Of a stretch of 61,216 nt of DNA, positions 1-8,600 are shown piece after piece. How positions within the stretch are numbered: position 1 is the stretch's first letter; each line of letters starts with the position of its first letter. The position numbers and the translations under genes are program-made. Source of the stretch: Myxococcota bacterium (lineage in GTDB: Bacteria; Myxococcota_A; Polyangia; JAAYKL01); the NCBI GenBank assembly GCA_030065855.1, contig JASJCT010000039.1, positions 1 to 61,216 of the forward strand. The letters are read 5' to 3'. The notes under the pieces were generated by a model. That model did not search any database. It saw only the letters and a program-made list of their open reading frames with translations, and was not told where the DNA came from.

Positions 1-6
1 CAATGA

Positions 7-108
7 TTCTCCCCCTTTCGCAAAGGGGGTCGGGGGGATTTCATTTCTCCAGTTTCCGATGCGAGGCGACAAAATCCCCCTAACCCCCTTTTTCAAAGGG
101 GGAATCTG
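7..108. repeat. Inverted pair of REP-like C5T3/A3G5 hairpins
   Basis: Two hairpin units lie in opposite orientation. The left one pairs CCCCCTTT (11-18) with AAAGGGGG (22-29) and is followed by a G-rich ggggggattt tail. The right one (about 75-104) is its reverse complement with a slightly different spacer. The same arrangement recurs at 6353-6451. This is a dispersed intergenic palindrome, perhaps also acting as a transcription stop downstream of hpt. Confidence 0.75.
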
Positions 109-164
109 ATATTCCCGCATGCCAGCAATTCGGTTAACGTGTATGGGGGGTCACCCCTCTCAGG

Positions 165-692
165 CTAGCGGATTGCGCCGATGAACGGGATATTTCTCAG
201 GTATCCGGCGTCGTCGAGCCCATAGCCGACCACATAGCGGTTGGGCACGGTAAACCCCACGTAGTCGATGTGTACGTCCACCATCGTTCGGCTGGGTTTG
301 TGGAGTAGGGCGGCGAGTTTTACCGAGGCAGGCATGCGGGTTGCGAGATTTTTTTTCAAATAGGAGATGGTGAGCCCGGTATCCACAATATCTTCGATGA
401 TCAATACATCTTTATCGGTGAGCGGGTATTTTGTATCCAGGGTGATCTCCACGACCCCTGAGGTGGTTTTGCGCGATCCATACGATCGCAGCCCGATAAA
501 TTCGACCTTGATGGGTAGATCGATGGCCCGTATCAAATCCGCGGCAAAGACAAAGCTTCCCTTGAGGACGACGAGGGCAGTGAGAGGGGCGCCTTGGTAA
601 TCGCGGGTTATCTCTTCTCCCATTTCGGCAACCCGCTGTTTTAGCGCGTCCGCGTCGATAAGGACGTCGATCTCGCGATCCCCGTGCTTCAT
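165..692 (-). CDS. hpt: Hypoxanthine phosphoribosyltransferase
   Basis: Purine salvage enzyme that transfers phosphoribose from PRPP to hypoxanthine or guanine, giving IMP or GMP in the cytoplasm. The 175-residue length fits the family. The PRPP-binding loop VLIIEDIVDTGLT is at residues 96-108, and the early loop LKGSFVF at 43-49 is also typical. It lies 4 bp downstream of purC on the same strand, so the two purine genes (salvage and de novo) are probably cotranscribed. No anomalies seen. The function is secure; base preference (hypoxanthine versus guanine) cannot be read from the sequence. Confidence 0.95.
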   Translation of the reverse strand: MKHGDREIDVLIDADALKQRVAEMGEEITRDYQGAPLTALVVLKGSFVFAADLIRAIDLPIKVEFIGLRSYGSRKTTSGVVEITLDTKYPLTDKDVLIIEDIVDTGLTISYLKKNLATRMPASVKLAALLHKPSRTMVDVHIDYVGFTVPNRYVVGYGLDDAGYLRNIPFIGAIR

Positions 693-696
693 TTTA

Positions 697-1671
697 CTAT
701 AGCGCGCCGATACCTAAGTTTGCTGCGATGCGCTGCATGGGGTCTTCCTCGTTTGGCTCAAAAGACTCGCCTGTGATCTGTTGGCAGGCTTGGATATAGC
801 GACTCGCTGCTTCCACGCGAACCTCGTCCGGAATCGGGGGAATGTCCCCGTCCCCGGTAAACCCCTGCTCCTTTTTGAGCCATACGCGCACGTATTCCTT
901 GTCGAGCCCCTGGGGGTCCTGTCCCGCGTCCAGGCGCTCAGCATAGGTGGCGGCCTGCCAAAACCGGGATGAGTCCGGCGTGTGCACCTCGTCAATCACC
1001 ACGATGCGGCCATCAGGAGTCTTTCCAAATTCGTACTTGGTATCCACCAGGATGAGGCCGCGCTCGGCGCAGTGTTTCTGGCCGAAATCAAAGAGCTCAA
1101 AGCTGAACTTGGCGATCGTGTCGAATTCCTCAGCTGAAATCTTTCCCATGGCCAAGATTTCCTCTCGAGACACGGAAACGTCGTGATCTCCTTCCTCGGC
1201 CTTGGTCGAGGGGGTCAGGATTGGGGCTGAGAGTTTCTCGTGTTTGCGCATGCCGTCTGGGATCTCATTGCCGCAAAACACCCGGACCCCGTTTTTGTAA
1301 TGGGTCCAGATGGACGTGGACGTGGATCCGGTAAGATATGCTCGAACGACCATCTCCACAGGCATAGGGGTGCAGTCGAGCACTTCCATTACTTGGGGAT
1401 CTGGCGTGCCCACCATGTGATTGGGGACGCGTTCCCGGGTCTGTTCAAACCAAAACGCTGCCACGCGGTTGAGTATCTGACCCTTAAACGGCAGTGTGCC
1501 GAGCACCCGGTCAAATGCGGAGATGCGGTCGGTGGTAATGATAAAGCGCCGGCCGTCCCGGACGTAAGAATCCCGCACCTTGCCCTGCATCCGATTGTCA
1601 AATCCACTAAACTCGGTCTTGTATAGGGTTCGCTTGAGCCCTGCAGTTAGCTTTTCCTTTGAAACCATCAT
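697..1671 (-). CDS. purC: Phosphoribosylaminoimidazole-succinocarboxamide synthase
   Basis: SAICAR synthetase, which joins aspartate to CAIR with ATP in de novo purine synthesis. The N-terminal region carries GKVRDSYV followed by RFIITTDRISAFD, the family's ATP-binding signature. At 324 residues it is the longer, yeast ADE1-like form rather than the roughly 237-residue E. coli form. The start is supported by GGAGGAG just upstream of the ATG. It is first in a likely two-gene operon with hpt (4-bp gap). No defect is visible. Confidence 0.95.
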   Translation of the reverse strand: MMVSKEKLTAGLKRTLYKTEFSGFDNRMQGKVRDSYVRDGRRFIITTDRISAFDRVLGTLPFKGQILNRVAAFWFEQTRERVPNHMVGTPDPQVMEVLDCTPMPVEMVVRAYLTGSTSTSIWTHYKNGVRVFCGNEIPDGMRKHEKLSAPILTPSTKAEEGDHDVSVSREEILAMGKISAEEFDTIAKFSFELFDFGQKHCAERGLILVDTKYEFGKTPDGRIVVIDEVHTPDSSRFWQAATYAERLDAGQDPQGLDKEYVRVWLKKEQGFTGDGDIPPIPDEVRVEAASRYIQACQQITGESFEPNEEDPMQRIAANLGIGAL

Positions 1672-1759
1672 CTCCTCCTCGCCGGTTTTCGGCTGATGTT
1701 TCTCTGATTGTGGTCAAGGTGACCTGCGTGTCAATGGGGGACGTCACACAGGGGTGAAA

Positions 1760-3175
1760 TCAGATGGGTTTGTTGACCGGTAGGGAGGTGTACATGTAAT
1801 CGGCCATGGCCGCGGCAATATACGAAACAATGTCGGCTTCTCCTTGCACAAACCCACCTTTTCTCGGACTGTTTCTGAGCTCGATAACCCCGATGGTGTG
1901 GCCGTGGTAGTGGATGGGAACTGCCATTAGGTTGGCTGTGTCAAAGCTGTTCAAACCATCCAATGCCCCATCGAAAATGGGGTCGGTATCGGCGTTGGGG
2001 ACGCGGATTGGGGTCCCTGTTTGAATTGCGAACCCAGCCACACCGCCAGTCACCGGACGGGTCAGTTGATCTTCTGAGCCACCTCCCGATCCCCAACCAG
2101 CTGCGGCGTATAGTTCGAATTTCTCGGCTGAAATGAGGAGTACGCGTACTTCTTCGCATAAGATAAGGTCTCTAGTGAGGACGCGGGTAAACCTGGCCAC
2201 ACCGTCGCGGTCGCCTTCCAGATACATCTCGTGCATGCGCTCGAACGCCTCTATCATCTTGCCTTCTGCATCGAATCCCTCTGCCACGTCCACTTCGACG
2301 ACAATTTCCTGGTCTTCTCTTGCAAAGCTGTGGAGTGCCGACACGTCGAGTGACAAGCCTTGTTGATGTGGGCCTTCCGTATGCTCGGGAAGGTGGAATT
2401 CCAAGTCGTTGAAATCTGACTCCGTCAGGTGGGCACCGGGAGCTGTCTGGCTAAGTTCCGTATTGGGCCGTGTGTCCTCTGGCGGCAGAAAGACGGTCTG
2501 AGATATCTCAACGTCGTCGAACAGATGCTGTGGTTTGAACAATGTCTCATCTGTCTGGCCAGATCCCACGCCCTGGGGCTTGCTGAGCCAGTTGGTGATT
2601 TTCCAATCCGCGGCACACACAGAGATCCCATCGCCGACCGTTGACTGTGCATCTGTTTCCGGGCTGCTGTGGAGTGGTTCAGCACTTGGCAATGGGGTTT
2701 TTTCTTCCGAGGATGTGTCGGCGAAAAGCGGCTGATCCAAAGGTGGCGATGCCGCCGGGTGCTCAGCACCGGCACTGGGTGTCGATGCCAGGTGCCCGGG
2801 CAGCGGGTCCGTATCGACCGGGATAGGCGAGGGCGCGGCGATTGATAGGGAAACGCCGTTCGCATCCAGCTTATCCATACCAAAAATCAGGACCCCCATT
2901 TTAAAGGGCCGGTCTGTTTTTCGGTTATCAACCACCCATGACACAATGCCCTGGGAGCGATAGGTCACGCTTTGGCCGGGGAATTTGAGGTCCACCAGCA
3001 CGAGGCCCCCCACTGGAAACGGGGTTTCTGCTTCGACAATGAGCCCAGCAGAAGGCCTTGATCGGCGCCGATCTCCTCCAATGATGCGGTTTTCCAGGTG
3101 GTCAGGGGGCAGGGTCTGAACATCGACAAAGCACCCGGGGCTGAGTGTCTTGTATTGTACTGTATCTTTACTCAT
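1760..3175 (-). CDS. PilZ-like and GAF domain protein
   Basis: A 471-residue cytoplasmic protein. Residues about 1-110 resemble a PilZ-type beta-barrel: an NRIIGGDRRRSRPSAGL stretch precedes a VDLKF...GIVSWVV...FKMGVLIFG pattern. Residues about 120-290 are low-complexity, proline- and acid-rich linker. Residues about 300-465 look like a GAF domain (RDLILCEEVRVLLIS through VPIHYHGHTIGVIEL). PilZ domains often bind cyclic-di-GMP, but the canonical RxxxR and D/NxSxxG pair is not clearly intact, so binding is uncertain. A regulatory role near the type IV pilus genes pilT and pilB is inference. It could be a sensor whose partner lies elsewhere. Confidence 0.6.
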   Translation of the reverse strand: MSKDTVQYKTLSPGCFVDVQTLPPDHLENRIIGGDRRRSRPSAGLIVEAETPFPVGGLVLVDLKFPGQSVTYRSQGIVSWVVDNRKTDRPFKMGVLIFGMDKLDANGVSLSIAAPSPIPVDTDPLPGHLASTPSAGAEHPAASPPLDQPLFADTSSEEKTPLPSAEPLHSSPETDAQSTVGDGISVCAADWKITNWLSKPQGVGSGQTDETLFKPQHLFDDVEISQTVFLPPEDTRPNTELSQTAPGAHLTESDFNDLEFHLPEHTEGPHQQGLSLDVSALHSFAREDQEIVVEVDVAEGFDAEGKMIEAFERMHEMYLEGDRDGVARFTRVLTRDLILCEEVRVLLISAEKFELYAAAGWGSGGGSEDQLTRPVTGGVAGFAIQTGTPIRVPNADTDPIFDGALDGLNSFDTANLMAVPIHYHGHTIGVIELRNSPRKGGFVQGEADIVSYIAAAMADYMYTSLPVNKPI

Positions 3176-3314
3176 ATATCGCTCGCTATCGAGACCGACC
3201 CCATCCCCTTGAACAACCCCCTTTCATATATTCTGGCAGAGATGTGGTAAGGCGCCACGGTTGAATAGCCATAATTCACAAGAGAGAAGAGTCTGACCCC
3301 TACCTTCTGACTCC

Positions 3315-3818
3315 CTACTTCCCCGCGTCTGCCTGAGGCAGATGTTTTGCCAAGACTTTTTTGCCCACAAATTCAATGCCGTTTTGATCCAGGCGGAGAC
3401 GGGCCTTTTCCGTATTTGCGAAGTAGACCTTGCCGGATGCAACCCAGAGCCACTTGCTCACGCGAGCTCCCTGTTTTAGGTGTCTAGCGAGCTGCTCTTT
3501 CGCCGCCTTGCGCTTGTTGATAACCGTCGTGATTTGGTCCTGTTTTGCCGAGTGAGGTTCCACTGCCACAACCCGCTCGCTCGGGTTGTGACCCAAGAGA
3601 TAATCCCAGCGATTCTCACCTGGATGCCTTTCCTGCAAAGCCGCGTCGAGATCGATGCTGTCGCCAAATGATCCCCGCACGTCATCAGCAAGCATTGCCT
3701 GATGTGACTTATTGACCGCACCGATGCCGTCGGTCACCTGTTTCTGAAGCACCGAGGCATCTTTGAGAGCTTGGCGAACAGGCGTCTTTTTTGTGCTCTT
3801 CCTACGCGAAGCCATCAT
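3315..3818 (-). CDS. Small partner of AAA ATPase, possible nuclease
   Basis: A 167-residue protein I cannot assign to a named family. Its first ATG overlaps the stop of the upstream ATPase gene (TAATG), implying translational coupling. The N-terminus is basic. A central block has RWDYLLG (residues 70-76), then VVAVEPHSAK (83-92) and NKRKAAKEQL. The spacing of D72, E87 and nearby H89/K92 resembles a restriction-endonuclease-like D...ExH/K core, which is an inference. The C-terminal part (VSKWLWVASGKVYFA) is predicted beta-rich. A role as the effector of a two-gene ATPase/nuclease defence module would fit the arrangement. It could instead be a non-enzymatic adaptor. Confidence 0.6.
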   Translation of the reverse strand: MMASRRKSTKKTPVRQALKDASVLQKQVTDGIGAVNKSHQAMLADDVRGSFGDSIDLDAALQERHPGENRWDYLLGHNPSERVVAVEPHSAKQDQITTVINKRKAAKEQLARHLKQGARVSKWLWVASGKVYFANTEKARLRLDQNGIEFVGKKVLAKHLPQADAGK

Positions 3819-4963
3819 TAGCTCTCGTTGACGGCAGCCCGTACGGCATCCCCAAAGCGAGAGCTGAATTCAGTCAGGCCGCCCCATCCGGCGACTTGTT
3901 CATCTTCAGCGCTCGGATCCAGCGTGGAAATGTCCTTTGATCGGACCCTGCCATCGTCCTCAAATGCCAAGTAATGGACGCAATAGCTCTTCTTCATTGC
4001 AGACTTGGCGACCTTTTGTAGCTGCTGGGAAGGTGTAACGTCGAAAGCGTCGCAGATGAGCTGCCAGCGAGCCCTTTGCTCCTGGAGTCTGCGTACCATC
4101 CAAACAGCGGTTAGCACCTGAGGCGAGTGGGTCGAAATCGCGATGCGATACCCGCGCCACAGCAGGTCGAAAATGAGCAGCATCACGACGGTGACAGCCT
4201 GTGGATGGAGGCCCATTTCGGGCTCTTCAATCACGACCCAGTCGATGGTCGGTTGCTTGATCGCCTTTCTCGGTGGCAGCAAGTGGTAGAGGCCGAGAAG
4301 CAGCGGTGTGAACTCGCGCTGGCCTGCGGTCCAGGTCATGAACGGTAAGTGTGTATCGCCGTGGGTGAGGCGAAGTCGTTTGGCATGTTGGCGATCTTCC
4401 TCTATAGCAATGCGACCATCGTGAAAGACAGCCTTGTTGATCTGCTCCCGGTATTCCTTCTTTAAAACACGATCGACCGGAAACAGATCTCCTTCCCCTT
4501 TGCCGCTGAATTGGTCGAAGAGATTCTGGCTGAAAATCCGAGCGACCACCGGCGTGTCAGAGGTCAACTTCTGAAACGGCGCGGCCCAGCCGTCGGCGAT
4601 GAGCATCGAGCGATGGGCAGGGATGTAAAATACTTTCTCCTTGCCGTCGCCAATGCGTCCGAAACCCTTGGGAGCAATATTCTTGCGGTTGAGCTCGACT
4701 CTAGTCTTGTTCTTCCATGCCTCCCCCATGCCCGTGCCAAAGATGATGTCGACGAGAACCTCAGGCTTTTCTGTCGGATGACCGGCATCATGAAGGGCCG
4801 AGACAATCTGCTTGCCATCCATGGCCACTTTGAGCCACTGCAGCGCTAAGCTCTTACCGGTGCCCTGGGCACCGACCAGCACCGTGAGATCGCCAAGGAG
4901 GAGCTTGGCCTCCTCGATCTGAGCGAAATTTCGAATTGTCAGACGGTCTGATCTGCTGGCCAT
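3818..4963 (-). CDS. AAA/ABC-type ATPase (AAA_21/OLD-like)
   Basis: A 381-residue soluble ATPase of the SMC/Rad50/OLD-like type. Walker A GAQGTGKS is at residues 31-38, followed by a long inserted helical region, an ABC-signature-like TAGQREF at 212-218, Walker B VVIEEPEMGLHP at 243-254 and an H-loop STHSPQ near 280. There is no C-terminal TOPRIM, unlike full OLD nucleases, so the nuclease or effector is probably the downstream overlapping gene. ATPases of this class are common in phage-defence systems (Septu, Gabija, PARIS, retron partners). The partner here does not resemble the PtuB HNH, GajB helicase or AriB partners I know. Confidence 0.8.
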   Translation of the reverse strand: MASRSDRLTIRNFAQIEEAKLLLGDLTVLVGAQGTGKSLALQWLKVAMDGKQIVSALHDAGHPTEKPEVLVDIIFGTGMGEAWKNKTRVELNRKNIAPKGFGRIGDGKEKVFYIPAHRSMLIADGWAAPFQKLTSDTPVVARIFSQNLFDQFSGKGEGDLFPVDRVLKKEYREQINKAVFHDGRIAIEEDRQHAKRLRLTHGDTHLPFMTWTAGQREFTPLLLGLYHLLPPRKAIKQPTIDWVVIEEPEMGLHPQAVTVVMLLIFDLLWRGYRIAISTHSPQVLTAVWMVRRLQEQRARWQLICDAFDVTPSQQLQKVAKSAMKKSYCVHYLAFEDDGRVRSKDISTLDPSAEDEQVAGWGGLTEFSSRFGDAVRAAVNES

Positions 4964-5155
4964 TATTGTCCTCCGTCAGAGCAGTGCCCGTGTGGAAATT
5001 TCGTCCGGGCTTGGTGGTCTGAGATTCCGAATATTTCCGCCAGTGCTCGGTCTCCAAGTTGAGGGTTGAGTTTATTCCCCTGATTCTTACCAGATAACCG
5101 CATTCTTTTCTTCAATTTTAAAAGAATTCACTCGACAATCGGGCTGTCTTACCTG

Positions 5156-6229
5156 TTAAGAGCCCATGCCTTCGGAGATCATGTTCCTGAGCTCTTCCGG
5201 GTCTGAACTCCGGCCCAGGGCCTCCTCCACCGCAATGAGCCGTCTCTGAACCAGGTAGTACAGGGACTGATTGAAGGTCTGCATGCCGTACTTTCCCTGA
5301 CCACTCTGCATGGCCGAGTAGAGCTGATGGATCTTATTCTCTCTAATGAGGTTGCGAATACCTGAGGTCGGTACCATTATTTCGCACGCCATGACACGCC
5401 CAGGACCGCCGGCCCTGGCCAGCAGCTGCTGTGTGACCACACCTTCGAGTACGAACGAGAGCTGGGCGCGAATTTGGTTCTGCTGGTGGGGTGGGAAGAT
5501 GTCGATGATGCGGTTGATCGTTTGAGCGCAGGAATTGGTATGTAGGGTCGTCAGCACCAGGTGGCCGGTTTCCGAAATCGTGAGCGCTGCCTCCACTGCC
5601 TCCCGATCCCGCATCTCTCCAATCAGCACCACGTCTGGATCCTGACGCAGGATGTACTTGAGTGCCCCTTCAAAAGAATGGGTGTCGTTGCCCATCTCCC
5701 GCTGGTTGATGAGACACCGCTTGTGGGGATGGAGGTACTCGATGGGGTCCTCGATAGTAATGATGTGCTGGCGCGTTGTACTATTGATCTTATCTATCAT
5801 CGCTGCCAGTGTGGTGGATTTGCCAGATCCCGTCGGCCCGGTAATGATGACGAGCCCCCTTGGTTTTACGGCAAACTCCTCTATCACCGGGGGCAATCCC
5901 AATTCGCGGAAGGAGAGAATTTTAAACGGGATCGCTCTAAACGCACCGGCCACAGCGCCCCGTTGGACAAAAATATTGGCCCTGAATCTGGCCAAATTCT
6001 TAACGCCGAACGAGAGGTCGAGCTCGTTGTTTTTTTCGAATCTGACTTTCTGCTCCTCTGTGAGAATGGAGTAGCAGAGCTGTTTGGTGTCCACTGGCGT
6101 GAGTGGATCCATTTTTAGCGGGACAAGGCTGCCGTCGATTCTGAGCTGCGGTGGAGATCCAGTGGTGATGTGCAGATCAGACGCTCCTTTTTCAATCATC
6201 GCGGTCAAGAGTTGGTGCAAATTCGCCAT
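5156..6229 (-). CDS. pilT: Type IV pilus retraction ATPase PilT
   Basis: Hexameric motor that depolymerises type IV pili, powering twitching motility at the inner face of the cytoplasmic membrane. The 357-residue length is typical. The N-terminal PAS-like region carries GASDLHITTGSPP; Walker A GPTGSGKSTT is at 131-140; an Asp-box/Walker B region reads RQDPDVVLIGEMRD; the His box is TGHLVLTTLHTN; and the PilT-specific retraction motif appears as GIRNLIRENK near 285. It is followed upstream by pilB on the same strand, separated by about 260 bp of repeats, so the two may not form a tight operon. No pilC or pilin gene is in view. Confidence 0.95.
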   Translation of the reverse strand: MANLHQLLTAMIEKGASDLHITTGSPPQLRIDGSLVPLKMDPLTPVDTKQLCYSILTEEQKVRFEKNNELDLSFGVKNLARFRANIFVQRGAVAGAFRAIPFKILSFRELGLPPVIEEFAVKPRGLVIITGPTGSGKSTTLAAMIDKINSTTRQHIITIEDPIEYLHPHKRCLINQREMGNDTHSFEGALKYILRQDPDVVLIGEMRDREAVEAALTISETGHLVLTTLHTNSCAQTINRIIDIFPPHQQNQIRAQLSFVLEGVVTQQLLARAGGPGRVMACEIMVPTSGIRNLIRENKIHQLYSAMQSGQGKYGMQTFNQSLYYLVQRRLIAVEEALGRSSDPEELRNMISEGMGS

Positions 6230-6263
6230 GGTTTCAATTCCTTAACTTTGCCGGGTTTCATGT

Positions 6264-6317
6264 TGTAGGGCGTGGGTTTATCCCACGCCGACGGCGGGGC
6301 ATAAAGCCCCGCCCTAC
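6264..6317. repeat. REP-like double hairpin
   Basis: Two hairpins lie head to tail between a gtaggg and a ccctac end: GGCGTGGG with CCCACGCC (6269-6289) and GGCGGGGC with GCCCCGCC (6293-6313). The outer ends also pair. This compact nested palindrome differs in sequence from the C5T3-type repeat that follows at 6353. Confidence 0.7.
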
Positions 6318-6352
6318 TAGTGCTTTGTCCAATCTTCGATGTCGGGTAAAAG

Positions 6353-6451
6353 GACTCCCCCTTTGGCAAAGGGGGCCGGGGGGATTTCGTCTTTTCCCCT
6401 GGCATTGCAAGGTGACAAAATCCCCCTTCCCCCCTTTTTCAAGGGGGAATT
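6353..6451. repeat. Inverted pair of REP-like C5T3/A3G5 hairpins
   Basis: Second copy of the composite repeat seen at 7-108: a CCCCCTTT/AAAGGGGG hairpin with ggggggattt tail, a short variable centre, then the reverse-complement unit starting gacaaaatccccctt. The shared bases gacaaaatccccc lie at the same place in both copies. It sits between pilB and pilT and may shape the 3' end of the pilB transcript. Confidence 0.75.
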
Positions 6452-6488
6452 TGCTAACTTCACCTGACAAATTTCGTTTGACATTATA

Positions 6489-8198
6489 CTAGTCTGCCGC
6501 GGTGACGCGAACCACTTCGGAAAGGGTGGTTACGCCCTCGCCGATCTTTCGCAAGCCCGACATGCGAAGGGTCTGCATGCCCAGCCGAATCGCCTCTGAC
6601 TTGAGTTCAGCAGTTGAACAGCCCTGTAGGACCATCTCTTTGAGCTCGTCATGGAAGACCATCACTTCGTAAAGTGCCACGCGTCCTTTGAAGCCCGTAT
6701 CGCTGCAGGCATCGCATCCCGCCCCTTCCATGGGGCGAAACGCATCGGTCAATTGCTCGGGCTTCAAGCCAGCTTCTATCAACGCCTCTTTGGGGATCTC
6801 CGACGGTTTTGCGCATTCCTTGCAAATCCTTCGCCCGAGTCGCTGTGCCAGGATAAGGTTGACCGAGGCGGTCACCAAGAACGGCTCCACACCCATGTTG
6901 AGCATCCGGCTGACAGTGGACGGTGCGTCGTTGGTGTGGAGCGTGGACAGGACCATATGGCCGGTGAGCGCTGCCTTAATGGCAATTTCAGCGGTCTCGA
7001 AATCGCGAATCTCACCCACCATGATGATGTCCGGGTCCTGCCTGAGAAATGATCTGAGGCTAGCCGCAAAGTTCAAGCCGATATCCTCGTGCATCTGGAC
7101 TTGATTGATGCCCTCGAGGTTGAACTCGACCGGATCTTCGGCCGTGGAAATATTCACGTCGATCCGGTTTAGCTCAGACAGGGCTGAATACAGGGTCGTG
7201 GTCTTTCCCGATCCAGTGGGTCCGGTGACGAGCACCATGCCGTAGGGCAGGTGGATGGCCGATTTGAAATCCTGAAGTGGTACCGAGTCAAACCCGAGCT
7301 TGGTCATGTCCAGCTGGAGATTTGATTTGTCCAGCAATCGCAGGACCACTTTTTCGCCAAACAGGGTGGGCAATACAGACACGCGAAAGTCCATTTCCCG
7401 CCCCTTACCCAGTTTGAGTTTAATACGGCCGTCCTGGGGCAGGCGGCGTTCGGCAATATCCAGCCGGCTCATGATTTTGAGGCGGCTGATAAGCGCGTTT
7501 TTCAGCTTGTAGGGTGGACGCATCTCTTCGTGCAGCACCCCGTCGACCCGATACCGCACGCGGATATTCTTCTCGTAGCACTCGATATGAATATCTGACG
7601 AGCCCTTTTTGATGGCGTTGACCAGGATGAGGTTGACCAGCCGCACGACCGGTGCGTCCTCGCTGAGCTTCTCCAGCTCCAAGATGTTCTCGTCGTCGTC
7701 ATCTCCTTCTGCGAATTCGAACTCACTGTCGTCGAACCCATCCATCACGTCTTCGTAGGAATCCAGGGGCGAGGCATAGTGCTGCTCGATTGCCTTTTCG
7801 ATGGATGCTTCAGACGCGATGACCGGCTCTACGTTGTATCCGGTCAGAAACTTTACGTCGTCAATGGCGTGGAGATTGGTCGGGTCCACCATGGCCACGA
7901 CAAGAGAGGTGCCTGCCCGGGAGATCGGGAGAATCTTGTGTCTCAGGGCCACTTCCTGTGGGATGAGCTCAATCATCTCGGCGTCCAGGGTGTATTCCGC
8001 GAGATCAATAGCAGGAATGTTGTATTGGGTAGCGAGAAAGTCCGTCAGGTCATTATCTGAGATATGACCCAGCTTGGTGAGGGTGGTGCCCAGGTTGGCA
8101 CCGGTAGATTTTTGCAACTCTTGAGCTTGGCGCAATTCGTTCAGCGAGACCAGTCTCTCGCGAACCAGCAGTTCTCCAAGCCGCTCATCATTCGACAT
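6489..8198 (-). CDS. pilB: Type IV pilus assembly ATPase PilB
   Basis: Extension ATPase that drives type IV pilin polymerisation. The 569-residue length fits PilB/GspE. An N-terminal MshEN/T2SSE_N-like domain (about 1-150) contains LGELLVRERLVS and an acidic linker near 155-175. The ATPase core follows, with Walker A GPTGSGKTTT, Asp boxes, LRQDPDIIMVGEIRD and TGHMVLSTLHTND. The four-cysteine zinc site of PilB/GspE is present as CKECAK and CDACSDTG near 480-520. MshEN domains can bind cyclic-di-GMP, which fits the nearby PilZ/GAF gene, but that link is inference. GspE of a type II secretion system is the alternative; proximity to pilT favours PilB. Confidence 0.9.
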   Translation of the reverse strand: MSNDERLGELLVRERLVSLNELRQAQELQKSTGANLGTTLTKLGHISDNDLTDFLATQYNIPAIDLAEYTLDAEMIELIPQEVALRHKILPISRAGTSLVVAMVDPTNLHAIDDVKFLTGYNVEPVIASEASIEKAIEQHYASPLDSYEDVMDGFDDSEFEFAEGDDDDENILELEKLSEDAPVVRLVNLILVNAIKKGSSDIHIECYEKNIRVRYRVDGVLHEEMRPPYKLKNALISRLKIMSRLDIAERRLPQDGRIKLKLGKGREMDFRVSVLPTLFGEKVVLRLLDKSNLQLDMTKLGFDSVPLQDFKSAIHLPYGMVLVTGPTGSGKTTTLYSALSELNRIDVNISTAEDPVEFNLEGINQVQMHEDIGLNFAASLRSFLRQDPDIIMVGEIRDFETAEIAIKAALTGHMVLSTLHTNDAPSTVSRMLNMGVEPFLVTASVNLILAQRLGRRICKECAKPSEIPKEALIEAGLKPEQLTDAFRPMEGAGCDACSDTGFKGRVALYEVMVFHDELKEMVLQGCSTAELKSEAIRLGMQTLRMSGLRKIGEGVTTLSEVVRVTAAD

Positions 8199-8600
8199 CG
8201 TAGCACTCCGATGTTTCCGTCAGAACCAATAACCGGTCCACGCTCAGTTCACCCCCCAATAGGCATGTATCCCGTGGTATTTTAAGTGTTTTCCTTTACA
8301 TATACCTTTCTATCATAAGGTATACCTCAAAAATGTAAGGGCGACCACCTGGCTGAGCAGTGCACCAGGGCTAACGAGTTTTATGCTGTTTCCAGCACTC
8401 TGTCGTCCCCGCGAAAGCGGGGACCCATATACCCAGGAGGCTGAGGCTGGATGCTCGCCTACGCGAGCATGACCAATTTTAGAACTCGATTGCCCTGGCA
8501 TTGCTGGATCAGCGCTTGCCGAGTCGGCTGGGTTCCCGTATAGATCGCTACCAGATAGGACCCTTTTGCGGGCTTTATGATTGCCCGCTTCGGAGACCCC
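8199..8600. repeat. Divergent intergenic region with REP-like hairpins
   Basis: About 400 bp between the diverging pilB and valS genes. It contains two strong hairpins: GTCCCCGC-GAAA-GCGGGGAC at 8405-8424 and ATGCTCGC-CTAC-GCGAGCAT at 8451-8470, together a REP-like unit of the cgtcgtccccgc type. A degenerate unit of the same type is at about 31378-31399. I see no convincing T-box leader, tRNA or small gene here, and no promoter that I would defend. Confidence 0.55.

Noticed and set aside
5561..6118. Plus-strand frames of over 100 codons across pilT
   Set aside because: They are shadows of pilT on the opposite strand with no motif or ribosome site.
8199..8600. T-box leader for valS
   Set aside because: No T-box sequence (AGGGTGGNACCGCG-like) or terminator/antiterminator pair; hairpins are of the REP type instead.
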